A DNA stretch of 64,000 bases, taken from positions 157,514 to 221,513 of the forward strand of contig NZ_PKUS01000010.1 in NCBI RefSeq assembly GCF_002866825.1. Reading direction: 5' to 3'. The stretch's first letter is position 1; each line of letters opens with the position of its first letter. This DNA is from Pseudohalioglobus lutimaris (GTDB lineage: Bacteria > Pseudomonadota > Gammaproteobacteria > Pseudomonadales > Halieaceae). The position numbers were made by a program, and so were the translations under genes. Below, piece after piece: positions 33,344 to 42,667 of the stretch. A model generated the notes under the pieces. The model was not told the origin of the DNA, did not search any database, and worked only from the letters and a program-made list of their open reading frames with translations.

Positions 33344-35352
33344 GGCGCGACAATACCGCCTGGGGCGCCACTCCGGCCCCATCGCTGGCGTGGAGCGATA
33401 GCGGGGACCCATTCTCGGCACAATTCGAAGACGTCTATTACTCGCGAGAAAACGGGCTGGCGGAGAGCCGTCACGTATTCCTGTGCGGCAACCAGCTGCC
33501 TGCGCGCTGGCAGGAACAACAGCGCGACTGTTTCTGCGTTGCAGAAACCGGTTTCGGCACTGGCCTGAATTTCCTGCTGACCTGGCAGGCCTGGCGTGCA
33601 CATGCGGGCCGGTCAGGCCGCCTGCATTTCATCTCTATCGAAAAGTACCCGCTGGACCGACATCAACTGGCCACGGCGCTGGGGGCCTGGCCCGAACTGG
33701 GGGAGCTGGCCGCGGAACTGCTGGCCGCGTGGCCGGGGCGGCTTCCGGGACAACACCGCCTGATTTTTGATTCGGGGAAGGTGATTCTGGACCTGTGGTG
33801 GGAGGATGTCTCGGTGGCGCTACCCGACCTGGCGGCCCATGGACAGTGCGTTGACGCCTGGTACCTGGACGGTTTCGCACCCGCTCGAAACCCGTCGATG
33901 TGGTTGGCGGATACCTTTGCCTGCATGGCGTCCCTGTCGCGACAGGGTGCTACTGTTGCCACGTTTACTGCCGCCGGCGCGGTGCGCCGCGGGCTGGAGG
34001 CGGCAGGGTTCAACATGCAAAAGGTTCCGGGCTATGGCCGCAAACGCGAGTCACTCACCGGCGCTATCGCTGTCCCACGGCAACCACAGACAACGCCGGA
34101 GACGCCCTGGGACCTTGACGCCACGCCCAGAGGCGGCAAGCCTGCGTCGGCGCTGATCATCGGCGCTGGTTTAGCAGGTGCCAGTCTCGCCCGGGCCCTG
34201 GCAGAACGTGATATTGAAGTCACCGTGCTGGAGCGCGGCACCATTGCCGGCGAGGCCTCGGGTAACGAGCAGGGTGTGCTCTATACGCGCCTCTCCAGGC
34301 GTCATTCCGCGCTCACCGACTTTGCACTGCAGAGTTTTCGTTATTCTGCCAGCTTCTATCGACAGCTATTCGCCGCAGGCCAGCTCACGCCGGGCCCCGA
34401 TGGCCAGCTCTGCGGCAGCTTTCACCAGCACAGTGATGAACAGGAACTGGCGCTCATGGGCGAACGGCTGCGGGATCTGCCTGAGCTCGCGCAAGTACTG
34501 CAGGCTGAGAAAGCCGCCGCAAAACTGGGCGTGCACCCTGCACGCCCAGGCTACTGGTATCCGGACTCCGGTTGGCTGAACCCGCCCGCGGTCTGTAGAA
34601 CACTGCTGGATACCCCCGGCGTAAAGGTGATCGAGCATTGCGGGGAGCTAAGCCTGCACAGCAACACGGAAGGATGGCAGGCGCATGACATGCGAGGCCA
34701 ATGCGTTGTCTCAGCGGACGTTGCCATAGTCTGTGCAGGTAGCCACAGTGCTGCCCTGGCCGGCCTGGAGTGGCTGCCCCTGCAGCGTATACGCGGCCAA
34801 ACCACACTGCTTCCCGAGAGCTCAGCGACCGTCGGGCTACGTGCCGCGTTCTGCCATCAGGGCTACATCTCTCCGGCAAGCAGGGGGTGTCACTGTATAG
34901 GTGCCAGCTTCAAGCTTCAGGACTCTGAAAATGCGTTGCGCGCGGAAGAACACAAGGAAAATATCGACAAACTACTCGCAGCCCTGCCGCAGTGGCATGA
35001 CACCCTCTCAGGGCTGGAAACAAGTTCCCTGGAGGGGCGGGTAGGATTTCGTTGCGCCAGCCCCGATTACCTGCCTATTGCAGGCGCCGTTCCGCAGCGC
35101 ACTCATTTCTTGCAAACTTATGCTCCTCTGCGCAAAAATGCCCGCCAGTTCATCGCCAGCCGAGGAAATTACGTGCCAGGACTCTATGTCAATACTGCTC
35201 ATGGATCGCGGGGTCTCACCTCAGCGCCCCTGTGCGCCCAGGTGATCGCTGCCCGGATTTGCGGCGAGGCACCGCCGCTGTCCAGGGAATTGCTGCGCGC
35301 ACTCTCTCCGGCAAGGTTCCTGGTTCGCGACCTGTCACGCAACCGGATCTGA
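33340..35352 (+). CDS. mnmC: Bifunctional tRNA 5-methylaminomethyl-2-thiouridine biosynthesis protein
   Basis: A 670-residue two-domain protein. The N-terminal MnmD-type methyltransferase (about 1-240; 'FCVAETGFGTGLNFLLTWQAW' SAM loop, 'DAWYLDGFAPARNPSMW') transfers the methyl group. The C-terminal FAD oxidoreductase (about 265-665; 'ALIIGAGLAGASLARALAERDIEVTVLERG' Rossmann motif, 'HGSRGLTSAPLCAQVIAARI') first removes the carboxymethyl group. Together they complete mnm5s2U at wobble position 34 of tRNA. Full length and in the usual domain order. Confidence 0.95.
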   Translation: MRRDNTAWGATPAPSLAWSDSGDPFSAQFEDVYYSRENGLAESRHVFLCGNQLPARWQEQQRDCFCVAETGFGTGLNFLLTWQAWRAHAGRSGRLHFISIEKYPLDRHQLATALGAWPELGELAAELLAAWPGRLPGQHRLIFDSGKVILDLWWEDVSVALPDLAAHGQCVDAWYLDGFAPARNPSMWLADTFACMASLSRQGATVATFTAAGAVRRGLEAAGFNMQKVPGYGRKRESLTGAIAVPRQPQTTPETPWDLDATPRGGKPASALIIGAGLAGASLARALAERDIEVTVLERGTIAGEASGNEQGVLYTRLSRRHSALTDFALQSFRYSASFYRQLFAAGQLTPGPDGQLCGSFHQHSDEQELALMGERLRDLPELAQVLQAEKAAAKLGVHPARPGYWYPDSGWLNPPAVCRTLLDTPGVKVIEHCGELSLHSNTEGWQAHDMRGQCVVSADVAIVCAGSHSAALAGLEWLPLQRIRGQTTLLPESSATVGLRAAFCHQGYISPASRGCHCIGASFKLQDSENALRAEEHKENIDKLLAALPQWHDTLSGLETSSLEGRVGFRCASPDYLPIAGAVPQRTHFLQTYAPLRKNARQFIASRGNYVPGLYVNTAHGSRGLTSAPLCAQVIAARICGEAPPLSRELLRALSPARFLVRDLSRNRI

Positions 35353-35353
35353 C

Positions 35354-36136
35354 ATGCCGCGTTATATTGTCCTCATTTTATTGATATTACTGGCGCTGCC
35401 CGCAGCGGCCGTAGAGCAATACAGTTACCGCGTGCTGGAGAGCAGACCCCAGGACAGGAATAACTTCGTGCAGGGCCTGGAAATCCGCGCTGGCAAACTC
35501 TACGTCAGCTCTGGAAACTACGGGCAGTCACGGTTGATGCGCTATGACTTCGCCACTGGCGAGGTGGAAAAAAGCCAAAACCTCAATCCCCGCCTGTTCG
35601 CCGAAGGGCTGACGCTGTTTGGCGAGCACATCTACCAGCTGACCTGGCGGGAACGCATGATGCTGGTCTTCGACCGCGACAGCATGCAACCCATCGAGTG
35701 GTTTCCGCTGTCTGGCGAGGGCTGGGGCCTGACCAACGACGGCAAGCAACTGATCTACAGCGATGGCAGTGAACGTATCCACTTTATGGACGCCAAAGCG
35801 CGCACGGTCACCCGCTCGATTACCGTCACTGAGAACGGTCGACCGGTACGCAAACTCAATGAACTGGAGTGGATCGATGGCAAGCTCTGGGCCAATATCT
35901 GGCAACAGGACCGCATCGTCATCATCGACCCGGACAGTGGTGAAGTGTCTGCCAACATTGACCTGCGCGACCTGTTACCGACCAGTGAACGTCGCGCCGG
36001 GACTGATGTACTCAACGGCATTGCCCTTGACCCGGCGGATGGCAGCATCTGGGTGACTGGCAAGCGCTGGCCCTGGCTGTATCGCATAGAACTCATCCGC
36101 AAGGACGGCCAAACATCCGGCGTCCATTCACGCTAG
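35354..36136 (+). CDS. Exported glutaminyl-peptide cyclotransferase
   Basis: A 260-residue protein with signal peptide (MPRYIVLILLILLALPAAAVEQ). The five-bladed propeller type of glutaminyl cyclase (PF05096) is recognised by 'RNNFVQGLEIRAGKLYVSSGNYGQSRL', 'LFGEHIYQLTWRERMMLVFD', 'GEGWGLTNDGKQLIYSDGSERI', 'KLNELEWIDGKLWANIWQQDRIVIIDP' and 'LNGIALDPADGSIWVTGKRWPWLYRI'. It forms N-terminal pyroglutamate on exported peptides. It begins 1 bp after mnmC. Confidence 0.92.
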   Translation: MPRYIVLILLILLALPAAAVEQYSYRVLESRPQDRNNFVQGLEIRAGKLYVSSGNYGQSRLMRYDFATGEVEKSQNLNPRLFAEGLTLFGEHIYQLTWRERMMLVFDRDSMQPIEWFPLSGEGWGLTNDGKQLIYSDGSERIHFMDAKARTVTRSITVTENGRPVRKLNELEWIDGKLWANIWQQDRIVIIDPDSGEVSANIDLRDLLPTSERRAGTDVLNGIALDPADGSIWVTGKRWPWLYRIELIRKDGQTSGVHSR

Positions 36137-36170
36137 AATAGCGCCCTTTCATTTCCCGACGAGACTGTTA

Positions 36171-39110
36171 ATGACCATGCCACTACCCGAGGCACACAGC
36201 GCCTTTGAACCTGTTCGCCAGCAACGCGTGGAATCCCTGAACCTGGAGGTACAGGAATTCCGCCACCGCGAGACCGGCGCCATGCACTACCACCTGGCCG
36301 CCGATAATCGTGAGAACGTGTTCCTGGTTGCGCTGCGCACGGTCCCTGAAGACTCCACCGGCGTGGCCCACATACTCGAGCACACGGCGCTCTGCGGCAG
36401 CGAACGCTACCCTGTAAGAGATCCGTTTTTCATGATGCTGCGGCGTTCACTCAACACCTTTATGAACGCCTTTACCAGTTCCGACTGGACGGCCTACCCC
36501 TTTGCCAGCCAGAACCGCAAGGACTTCAACAATCTGCTGGAGGTTTACCTGGACGCGGTATTTTTCTCCAGGCTGGATCCCCTGGACTTCGCTCAGGAAG
36601 GGCACCGGGTTGAGTTCGCGGAGGCAAACAACCCACAGAGCGAACTGCAGTTCAAGGGCGTGGTATTCAACGAGATGAAGGGCGCCATGAGCTCGGTCCC
36701 CAGCGTTCTCTGGGGCAAACTCTGTGAGCACCTCTTCCCCACCACAACCTATCATTTCAACAGTGGCGGTGAACCGGAGAACATACCGGACCTGACTTAC
36801 GAGCAGCTTGTGGCCTTCTACCGCAGCCACTACCACCCCAGCAATGCTATTTTCATGACCTACGGCGATATCACCGCCGCGGAGCACCAGCAGACATTCG
36901 AAGAGCGGGCCTTGCACCGTTTTCAGCGCCAGGACCTGCGCATTCAGGTTCCACCCGAGCAACACCTGCCGGCTCCTATCCGGGCCAGCGATCACTATGC
37001 CTACGACGAGAGCGACGATACCGCGAACAAAACCCACCTGGTTATTGGCTGGATGCTGGGTGAAAGCAGCGACCTGGAGCAGATGCTGGAAGCCCAGTTG
37101 CTCTCCAGTGTGCTCCTGGAAAACAGCGGCTCCCCCCTGCAGCATGCACTGGAGACCACCGACCTTGGGCAGTCGCCCTCCCCGCTTTGCGGGCTGGAAG
37201 ACTCCATGCGCGAGATGGTATTCGTCTGCGGCATTGAAGGCAGTGAAGCGGAACACGCCGACGCACTGGAGGAAATGGTGCTGTCAGTGCTCAATGATGT
37301 CGCCGAAAACGGCATCGGTGAGGACAGGCTGCAGGCGGTACTCCACCAGTTGGAGTTACACCAGCGTGAAGTCAGTGGTGACGGCTACCCCTACGGCCTG
37401 CAGCTGATTCTGCAGGCCCTGGGTTGCGCTACCCACTACAGCGATCCTATCGCTGTACTCAACCTGGACCCGGTCATAGAAACGCTGCGCGAGCGTATCG
37501 AAGATCCCGACTACATCAAACGGCTGGCACGTAAGTTATTGCTGGAGAATCCCCACCGGGTGACCCTGGTGATGGAGCCGGACAGTGACCTGTCCGCAAG
37601 ACGCCTGCAACAGGAGGCGAAGCGTCTTGAAGCGATCAAAGCCGCAATGGATGCGGATCAGAAGGCCGCAACGGTTGCACTGGCTGCAGATCTTGTGGCG
37701 CGCCAACAGCAGGTCGACGACGAGAGCATTCTGCCCAAGGTGGAGTTAAGCGACGTACCAGCGAGCATGCCGGAACTGGAGTTTGCTGAGCACGGTGACG
37801 GCCCATTACCCCTGACTACCTATGGGCAGGGAACTAACGGGCTGGTTTACCAGCAGTTGGTTACGCCCCTTCCCCGACTCAGCGAAGAGCAACAAGCCAT
37901 ACTTCCGTTGTACACCAGCTTCCTCACCGAACTGGGCCTGGGTGCTGAGAGCTATCGCGAAGCGCAGCACAGACAGTCAGCAGAGGTGGGCTCCATTCAC
38001 GCGTTTACTTCCCTGCGTGGCAAGGTCGATGATGCCCAATCGGTTCAAGGCAAATTTATACTGTCCTCGAAAGCACTGCTGCGCAACACGATGCAGCAGG
38101 CGCAATTGATGGCAGACACGCTGCATACAGTGCGCTTCGACGAAACCGAACGCATTCGTGAGCTGGTGAGTCAGCAGCGAGCCCGCCGTGACCAGTCGGT
38201 AACCGGGAACGGTCACGGACTGGCCATGGCAGCGGCCTGCGCCGGCATGAGCCCTTTAGCCCGGCTCAACCACCAGCTCAGCGGCCTGGCCGGCATACGT
38301 CAGCTGCGCCAACTGGATGATTCGCTGGCAGACAGCGCTGAAGCGAGCCGGTTTGCTGCAACGCTGGCTGAAGTTCACCAACAGGTGAGTGCAATGCCAG
38401 GGCAATTGCTGGCAGTGGCTGAGCCCGAGGCGATGACGCAAGTAAAAGACGCCGCAGCGAAGGCATGGGCGGCGCGGGCCGCGGCTGATGCCTCAGTATT
38501 CCAGCTGGACGCTGTGAAAGAATCAAGGGCGGAGTTCTGGGTGGCCAATACGCAGGTCAACTTCTGCGCCAGGGCCTACCCTACCGTACCAGTGGAACAC
38601 CCTGATGCCGCGGCACTGACAGTGCTTGGCGGCTTTTTGCGCAATGGCTATCTGCACCGTGCCATCCGTGAGCAAGGCGGTGCCTATGGCGGGGGGGCCT
38701 CGCAGGACTCGAGTATAGGCGCGTTTCGCTTCTACTCCTACCGCGACCCACGGCTGGAAGACACGCTCGCCGACTTTGATGCCTCTATCAGCTGGCTGCT
38801 GGAGGAACGCCACGAGGCGCGTGCCCTGGAAGAGAGCATACTCGGCGTCATCGGCAGTCTGGACAAGCCGGGCTCACCGGCAGGTGAGGCCAAACAGCAT
38901 TTTCACAATCGCTTGTTTGGTCGCACCCACGCCCAACGCGAAGCGTTCCGCCAGCAGGTGCTGGCGGTCAGCCTGGAAGACTTGCGCCGGGTGGGCCAGA
39001 CCTACCTGCAAGCGGAACGTGCGAGCACTGCCGTGGTCAGCAACGCCGCGCAGCTTGAGGCTAACGCGGCACTGTGCGAGCGGCTGATGCTGAAAGTGGA
39101 AAAACTCTGA
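36171..39110 (+). CDS. M16-family metalloprotease (PreP/insulinase type)
   Basis: A 979-residue protease. The inverted zinc motif is 'HILEH' in 'GVAHILEHTALCGSERYPVRDPFFMMLRRS' (about residues 64-93), with the distal glutamate in 'GVVFNEMKGAM'. The M16C-associated linker and second half lack the zinc motif, as in presequence proteases with two M16 units per chain. 'GGAYGGGASQDSSIGAFRFYSYRDPRL' forms the C-terminal substrate-binding R-Y region. No signal peptide, so probably cytoplasmic peptide clean-up. It converges with the Spy-like gene. Confidence 0.92.
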   Translation: MTMPLPEAHSAFEPVRQQRVESLNLEVQEFRHRETGAMHYHLAADNRENVFLVALRTVPEDSTGVAHILEHTALCGSERYPVRDPFFMMLRRSLNTFMNAFTSSDWTAYPFASQNRKDFNNLLEVYLDAVFFSRLDPLDFAQEGHRVEFAEANNPQSELQFKGVVFNEMKGAMSSVPSVLWGKLCEHLFPTTTYHFNSGGEPENIPDLTYEQLVAFYRSHYHPSNAIFMTYGDITAAEHQQTFEERALHRFQRQDLRIQVPPEQHLPAPIRASDHYAYDESDDTANKTHLVIGWMLGESSDLEQMLEAQLLSSVLLENSGSPLQHALETTDLGQSPSPLCGLEDSMREMVFVCGIEGSEAEHADALEEMVLSVLNDVAENGIGEDRLQAVLHQLELHQREVSGDGYPYGLQLILQALGCATHYSDPIAVLNLDPVIETLRERIEDPDYIKRLARKLLLENPHRVTLVMEPDSDLSARRLQQEAKRLEAIKAAMDADQKAATVALAADLVARQQQVDDESILPKVELSDVPASMPELEFAEHGDGPLPLTTYGQGTNGLVYQQLVTPLPRLSEEQQAILPLYTSFLTELGLGAESYREAQHRQSAEVGSIHAFTSLRGKVDDAQSVQGKFILSSKALLRNTMQQAQLMADTLHTVRFDETERIRELVSQQRARRDQSVTGNGHGLAMAAACAGMSPLARLNHQLSGLAGIRQLRQLDDSLADSAEASRFAATLAEVHQQVSAMPGQLLAVAEPEAMTQVKDAAAKAWAARAAADASVFQLDAVKESRAEFWVANTQVNFCARAYPTVPVEHPDAAALTVLGGFLRNGYLHRAIREQGGAYGGGASQDSSIGAFRFYSYRDPRLEDTLADFDASISWLLEERHEARALEESILGVIGSLDKPGSPAGEAKQHFHNRLFGRTHAQREAFRQQVLAVSLEDLRRVGQTYLQAERASTAVVSNAAQLEANAALCERLMLKVEKL

Positions 39111-39119
39111 TCACAGGAC

Positions 39120-39569
39120 TCAGTCGCGACCCGGGCGTCGCTTCTGCATACGCTTTTCGCGTACCGCCTGTAGCTCGTCCATTTCTTCACGCTGCTCTGC
39201 GGTGAGTAACTGGTAGACATCGGCCTGGGTGCTGGCCAGGCTGTAGGCCATGCGACTGGTAATCTCGCCGAGTTCGTCAGTCAATCGTGTAACCTGGCCA
39301 GCATCGAAGTCGGCGCGCATGGCTTTGAGACTGTCACGAATTTCATCCATACGCTGGCGATCCGCCTGCATTGCGCTACGGTTCTCAGCCAGCAGGGCCT
39401 CGATCTGTGTTTGCTGCGTTTCGGTCAGCTCCAGTTTTTCAGTCATGTGCGCCAGCATGCGCTCAGGATTGTGACCGGGGTGATGCCCCATGGCCACGGC
39501 ACCGGCTGATAACAGCAGCACGCCAGAAAGTGCGGCCCCGGTCATCGCAGCTTTGATTAATGTCTTCAT
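39120..39569 (-). CDS. Spy/CpxP-like periplasmic stress protein
   Basis: A 149-residue protein with signal peptide (MKTLIKAAMTGAALSGVLLLSAGAVA). Two LTxxQ-type segments are visible: 'KLELTETQQTQIEALLAENR' and 'LLTAEQREEMDELQ'. CpxP and Spy form helical cradle dimers that bind unfolded proteins; CpxP also inhibits the CpxA sensor. It is divergent from cpxR-cpxA, which favours the CpxP role. A CpxR-box-like sequence lies between them. Confidence 0.88.
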   Translation of the reverse strand: MKTLIKAAMTGAALSGVLLLSAGAVAMGHHPGHNPERMLAHMTEKLELTETQQTQIEALLAENRSAMQADRQRMDEIRDSLKAMRADFDAGQVTRLTDELGEITSRMAYSLASTQADVYQLLTAEQREEMDELQAVREKRMQKRRPGRD

Positions 39570-39666
39570 AGTTTGCTCTCCTGATTGATGTTAAAAAGCG
39601 TCGGCAATTACCGGCGCCATGGGAAGTACACTACGCAAAACCCCTGTTAAGCTCCGCAGTATCCGG

Positions 39667-39681
39667 GTAAAGAATTGTTAA
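39667..39681. promoter_or_regulatory. Candidate CpxR box
   Basis: GTAAA-N5-GTTAA lies in the 153-bp divergent region between the Spy/CpxP-like gene and cpxR, one base from the CpxR consensus GTAAA-N5-GTAAA. It would let the pair regulate itself and the chaperone. Confidence 0.5.
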
Positions 39682-39722
39682 CCTACGGTGACAAACGTTA
39701 AGCGCTTGTCCACACTGGCAAC

Positions 39723-40415
39723 ATGAAAAATAGTGTATTAATCATTGATGACGACAAAGAGCTCTGCGAGCTGTTGACGCAGTACCTGCAACTGCAGGGT
39801 TTCAGTGTTGAAAGCACCCATGACGGTGCGCAGGCGCTCAGGCAGCTACAGCGAAAACAGTACGACGTGCTGGTGTTGGATATTATGTTGCCAGGCATGC
39901 ACGGGCTGGATGTGCTGCGCGAATTGCGCGAGTCCAACAACACCCCCGTATTGATGCTCACGGCCCGCGGCGAGGACACTGACCGCATCGTTGGCCTGGA
40001 ATTGGGTGCCGATGACTACCTGCCAAAACCCTGTAATCCAAGAGAACTGGCGGCACGATTGCGGGCAATCCTGAGGCGCGCTAACAACGCTGCTGGCCAG
40101 GGCAGCAAACCGACCGAAGTTACTGCGGGTGACACCACTCTCAACAGCGGTTCACGCACGGCAGTTTACCGGGATCGGGCTCTCTCCCTGACCAGCGCTG
40201 AATTCAATCTGTTAAAGCTGTTGGTGGAACGCGCAGGCCAGGTGGTCGATAAGGAGACGCTCAGTCAGGAGGCGCTGGGTCGGCCATTAACAGCCTATGA
40301 TCGCAGTATTGATGTCCACGTCAGTAAAATTCGACGTAAACTGTCCGCCGCCGGCGCCGGGGAGTTAATTCTCAATGTTCGCGGACTCGGCTATCAGTTC
40401 GCCCTGGACGAGTAA
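39723..40415 (+). CDS. cpxR: OmpR-family response regulator, CpxR-like
   Basis: A 230-residue regulator. The receiver (1-120) has 'IDDDKELCELL', phospho-acceptor aspartate in 'VLVLDIMLPGMHG', 'MLTARGED' and 'YLPKPCNPRELAARLRA'. The winged-helix C-domain (about 135-228) has 'LTSAEFNLLKLLVERAGQVVDKETLSQEALGRPLTAYDRSIDVHVSKIRRKL', the CpxR/OmpR recognition helix. It acts as transcription factor for envelope stress. Six bp before cpxA. Confidence 0.9.
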   Translation: MKNSVLIIDDDKELCELLTQYLQLQGFSVESTHDGAQALRQLQRKQYDVLVLDIMLPGMHGLDVLRELRESNNTPVLMLTARGEDTDRIVGLELGADDYLPKPCNPRELAARLRAILRRANNAAGQGSKPTEVTAGDTTLNSGSRTAVYRDRALSLTSAEFNLLKLLVERAGQVVDKETLSQEALGRPLTAYDRSIDVHVSKIRRKLSAAGAGELILNVRGLGYQFALDE

Positions 40416-40420
40416 CCAGC

Positions 40421-41782
40421 ATGCGCGGGTCTTTGTTCATCAAGATTTTTCTTGGCTTCTGGTTGGTTACCGTCGCGGTCCTGGGAAGCTGGTTATTGGC
40501 CAGTCAATACTTCGAGTCACTGCATTTTACCGGTGTTGATCACAGGCCCGCCGAAGGCCCGCCACAACGCCGGGTACTGCGCCTGATCTGGGCACTGGAA
40601 AACGCTCCTGCCGGTAAACTACCGGGGATTCTCAGCACAGCGCGGCGTGAGCACCGACTCGATATCTGGCTGCTCGATGACACCGGCAGGGATATGTTGC
40701 AGCAACCGGTCCCAGACGAGGTCGGGAAAATTGCACAACGTCTCGACAATAGACGCAGGCGAGCCCTGAAATCTGCCCGCGACAAATACTACGTGGCCCA
40801 CGCCATCATCCGCCCGGGCGAGCCGCGCTGGCGACTGGTGATGGCCTTTCCGCCGCCTCCACACCGGGTATTGGGCGTGTTGGGGGCCAATCCCTGGTTG
40901 CGTTTGTTGCTGGCGATTCTGGTCAGCGGCCTGGCCTGCTGGGGTTTATCACGACTGATGACTCACCGCCTACGCGACTTGAGACGCGCTTCCGCACAGC
41001 TAGCCGAGGGTGATCTGAGCGCACGTATCCGCGTGCGCGAACGGGGGGGTGACGAAACCGACGCCCTCGCCAGGGACTTTAACGCAATGGCTGATCAACT
41101 GGAGGCCCGCATACAGGCACAGCGGCAGCTGCTGCGCGACGTGTCTCACGAACTGCGTTCACCGCTGGCGAGAATGCGGGTCGCGCTGGCACTGGCGATG
41201 GAGTCCGCGGCGCAACCAGAAGATCATCTCGCACGCATGGATAAAGAAACGACGCGATTGGAGGAATTAATCAGCCAACTGCTGAGCAGCCAGCAGCAAA
41301 CACTGGAAATGGATACGCACATTGACCTGGTCGCACTTTTACGGACGCTGTGCGCCGATGCCAGCTTCGAGGGCAGAAAAGAAAGCAAAGAGGTTACGCT
41401 GCATACCTCGCTGAGCCAGGCTGTGGTTGCCAGCAGTGGCGACCTTTTGCTGAAGAGCTTTGAAAACATTATCCGCAACGCCCTGCATCACAGCCCGCCC
41501 GGCGCAACAGTGCGAGTTGAGCTAAGCCGCGAACCCGGGTGCTACCGCGTTAATATCGAAGACCAGGGCCCCGGTGTCGCAGAGGAAGACCTGAAGCGCA
41601 TCTTTGAGGAGTTCTACCGCGTGGACAGCGCGCGTACGCGCGAGGCCGGCGGTTATGGCCTGGGGCTGGCCATCGCCTGGCAGGCCATCAACCGTCACGG
41701 TGGAACCCTCAGCGCGAGTAATACAGAAACAGGACTGCGGATCACTGCAGACCTGCCCACAGGTCCACAAACCGGTGCCTGA
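40421..41782 (+). CDS. cpxA: Sensor histidine kinase, CpxA-like
   Basis: A 453-residue inner-membrane kinase. First membrane segment about 7-30 ('IFLGFWLVTVAVLGSWLLA'), a periplasmic domain of about 130 residues, second segment about 155-180, HAMP ('RRASAQLAEGDLSARIRVRERGGDETDALARDFNAMADQLEAR'). The H-box is 'LLRDVSHELRSPLARMRVAL', the N-box 'ENIIRNALHHSPPG' and the G-boxes 'EDQGPGVAEEDLKRIFEEFYR' and 'GGYGLGLAIAW'. All catalytic motifs are intact. Confidence 0.92.
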   Translation: MRGSLFIKIFLGFWLVTVAVLGSWLLASQYFESLHFTGVDHRPAEGPPQRRVLRLIWALENAPAGKLPGILSTARREHRLDIWLLDDTGRDMLQQPVPDEVGKIAQRLDNRRRRALKSARDKYYVAHAIIRPGEPRWRLVMAFPPPPHRVLGVLGANPWLRLLLAILVSGLACWGLSRLMTHRLRDLRRASAQLAEGDLSARIRVRERGGDETDALARDFNAMADQLEARIQAQRQLLRDVSHELRSPLARMRVALALAMESAAQPEDHLARMDKETTRLEELISQLLSSQQQTLEMDTHIDLVALLRTLCADASFEGRKESKEVTLHTSLSQAVVASSGDLLLKSFENIIRNALHHSPPGATVRVELSREPGCYRVNIEDQGPGVAEEDLKRIFEEFYRVDSARTREAGGYGLGLAIAWQAINRHGGTLSASNTETGLRITADLPTGPQTGA

Positions 41783-41830
41783 TGCCCCGGCCGATGCTAA
41801 ACTTGTCCGCTGACAAGGAGTGACTAAACC

Positions 41831-42655
41831 ATGCTAGATATCAGACCCGTGGCCGGCGCGCTGGGTGCAGAAATTCACGGGATGAACCTGTCCAGTGAAA
41901 TCGGCCAGCAGGACTTTCTGCGCATCCGTAAACTGCTGAACGAGTACCAGGTTATTTTTTTCCGAGAGCAACAGATCAGCCCGGAAAACATGAAAGCACT
42001 GGCGCTGTCCTTCGGTCCGGTGCAGACCCATCCGGCCTACGAGACAGTGATCGGCTTCCCTGAGATCACCATCCTTGAGAGCACCGCGGAAAAGCCCACG
42101 CGTATAGAGGCCTGGCACACAGACATGACGTTTCGCCAGCACCCGCCCATGGCGACCATGCTCAAGTCCGATATCGTTCCGCCAAAGGGTGGCGATACCT
42201 TGTGGTCAAGCATGACCGCGGCCTATGATGCCCTTTCCTTCCACATGCAGAAGTTCCTGGAAGAACTCAGCGCCATTCATGATTTTTCCTGGGGATTCAA
42301 GGAAAGCCTGGCCGAGCCGGGCGGCGCTGAGCGCCTGGCCGATGCGGTGGCTGCAAACCCACCGGTAAGGCACCCGGTAATTCGCACGCATCCTGAGACC
42401 GGCAAGAAAGGCATTTTCGTCAACAGCCTGTTTACCACGCACATCGAGGGTCTACGCCGAGCAGAGAGCGATGCACTGCTGGCGTTTCTGTTTGAGCATG
42501 TGACCACCGACGAGTTCACCTGTCGTTTTCAGTGGCAGCCCAACAGCCTGGCTATCTGGGATAACCGCTGCACCCAGCACAAGCCTATAAATGACTACTT
42601 TCCAGCTCACCGCCGGATGGAGCGAATCACCATCGACGGCGATAAGCCCTACTGA
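41831..42655 (+). CDS. TauD/TfdA-family 2-oxoglutarate dioxygenase
   Basis: A 274-residue enzyme close to taurine/alkylsulfatase dioxygenases. Start motif 'IRPVAGALGAEIHGMNLS'-type, iron ligands H-x-D in 'RIEAWHTDMTFRQHPPMATML', cofactor 'GGDTLWSSMTAAYDALS', distal histidine in 'AIWDNRCTQHKPINDYFPAHRRMERITI' with the 2-oxoglutarate arginine. It may desaturate or hydroxylate a small acid. It is 12 bp ahead of the amidoligase gene, likely co-transcribed. AAGGAGTGACTAAACC precedes ATG 41831. Confidence 0.9.
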   Translation: MLDIRPVAGALGAEIHGMNLSSEIGQQDFLRIRKLLNEYQVIFFREQQISPENMKALALSFGPVQTHPAYETVIGFPEITILESTAEKPTRIEAWHTDMTFRQHPPMATMLKSDIVPPKGGDTLWSSMTAAYDALSFHMQKFLEELSAIHDFSWGFKESLAEPGGAERLADAVAANPPVRHPVIRTHPETGKKGIFVNSLFTTHIEGLRRAESDALLAFLFEHVTTDEFTCRFQWQPNSLAIWDNRCTQHKPINDYFPAHRRMERITIDGDKPY

Positions 42656-42667
42656 GACCTGCAATTT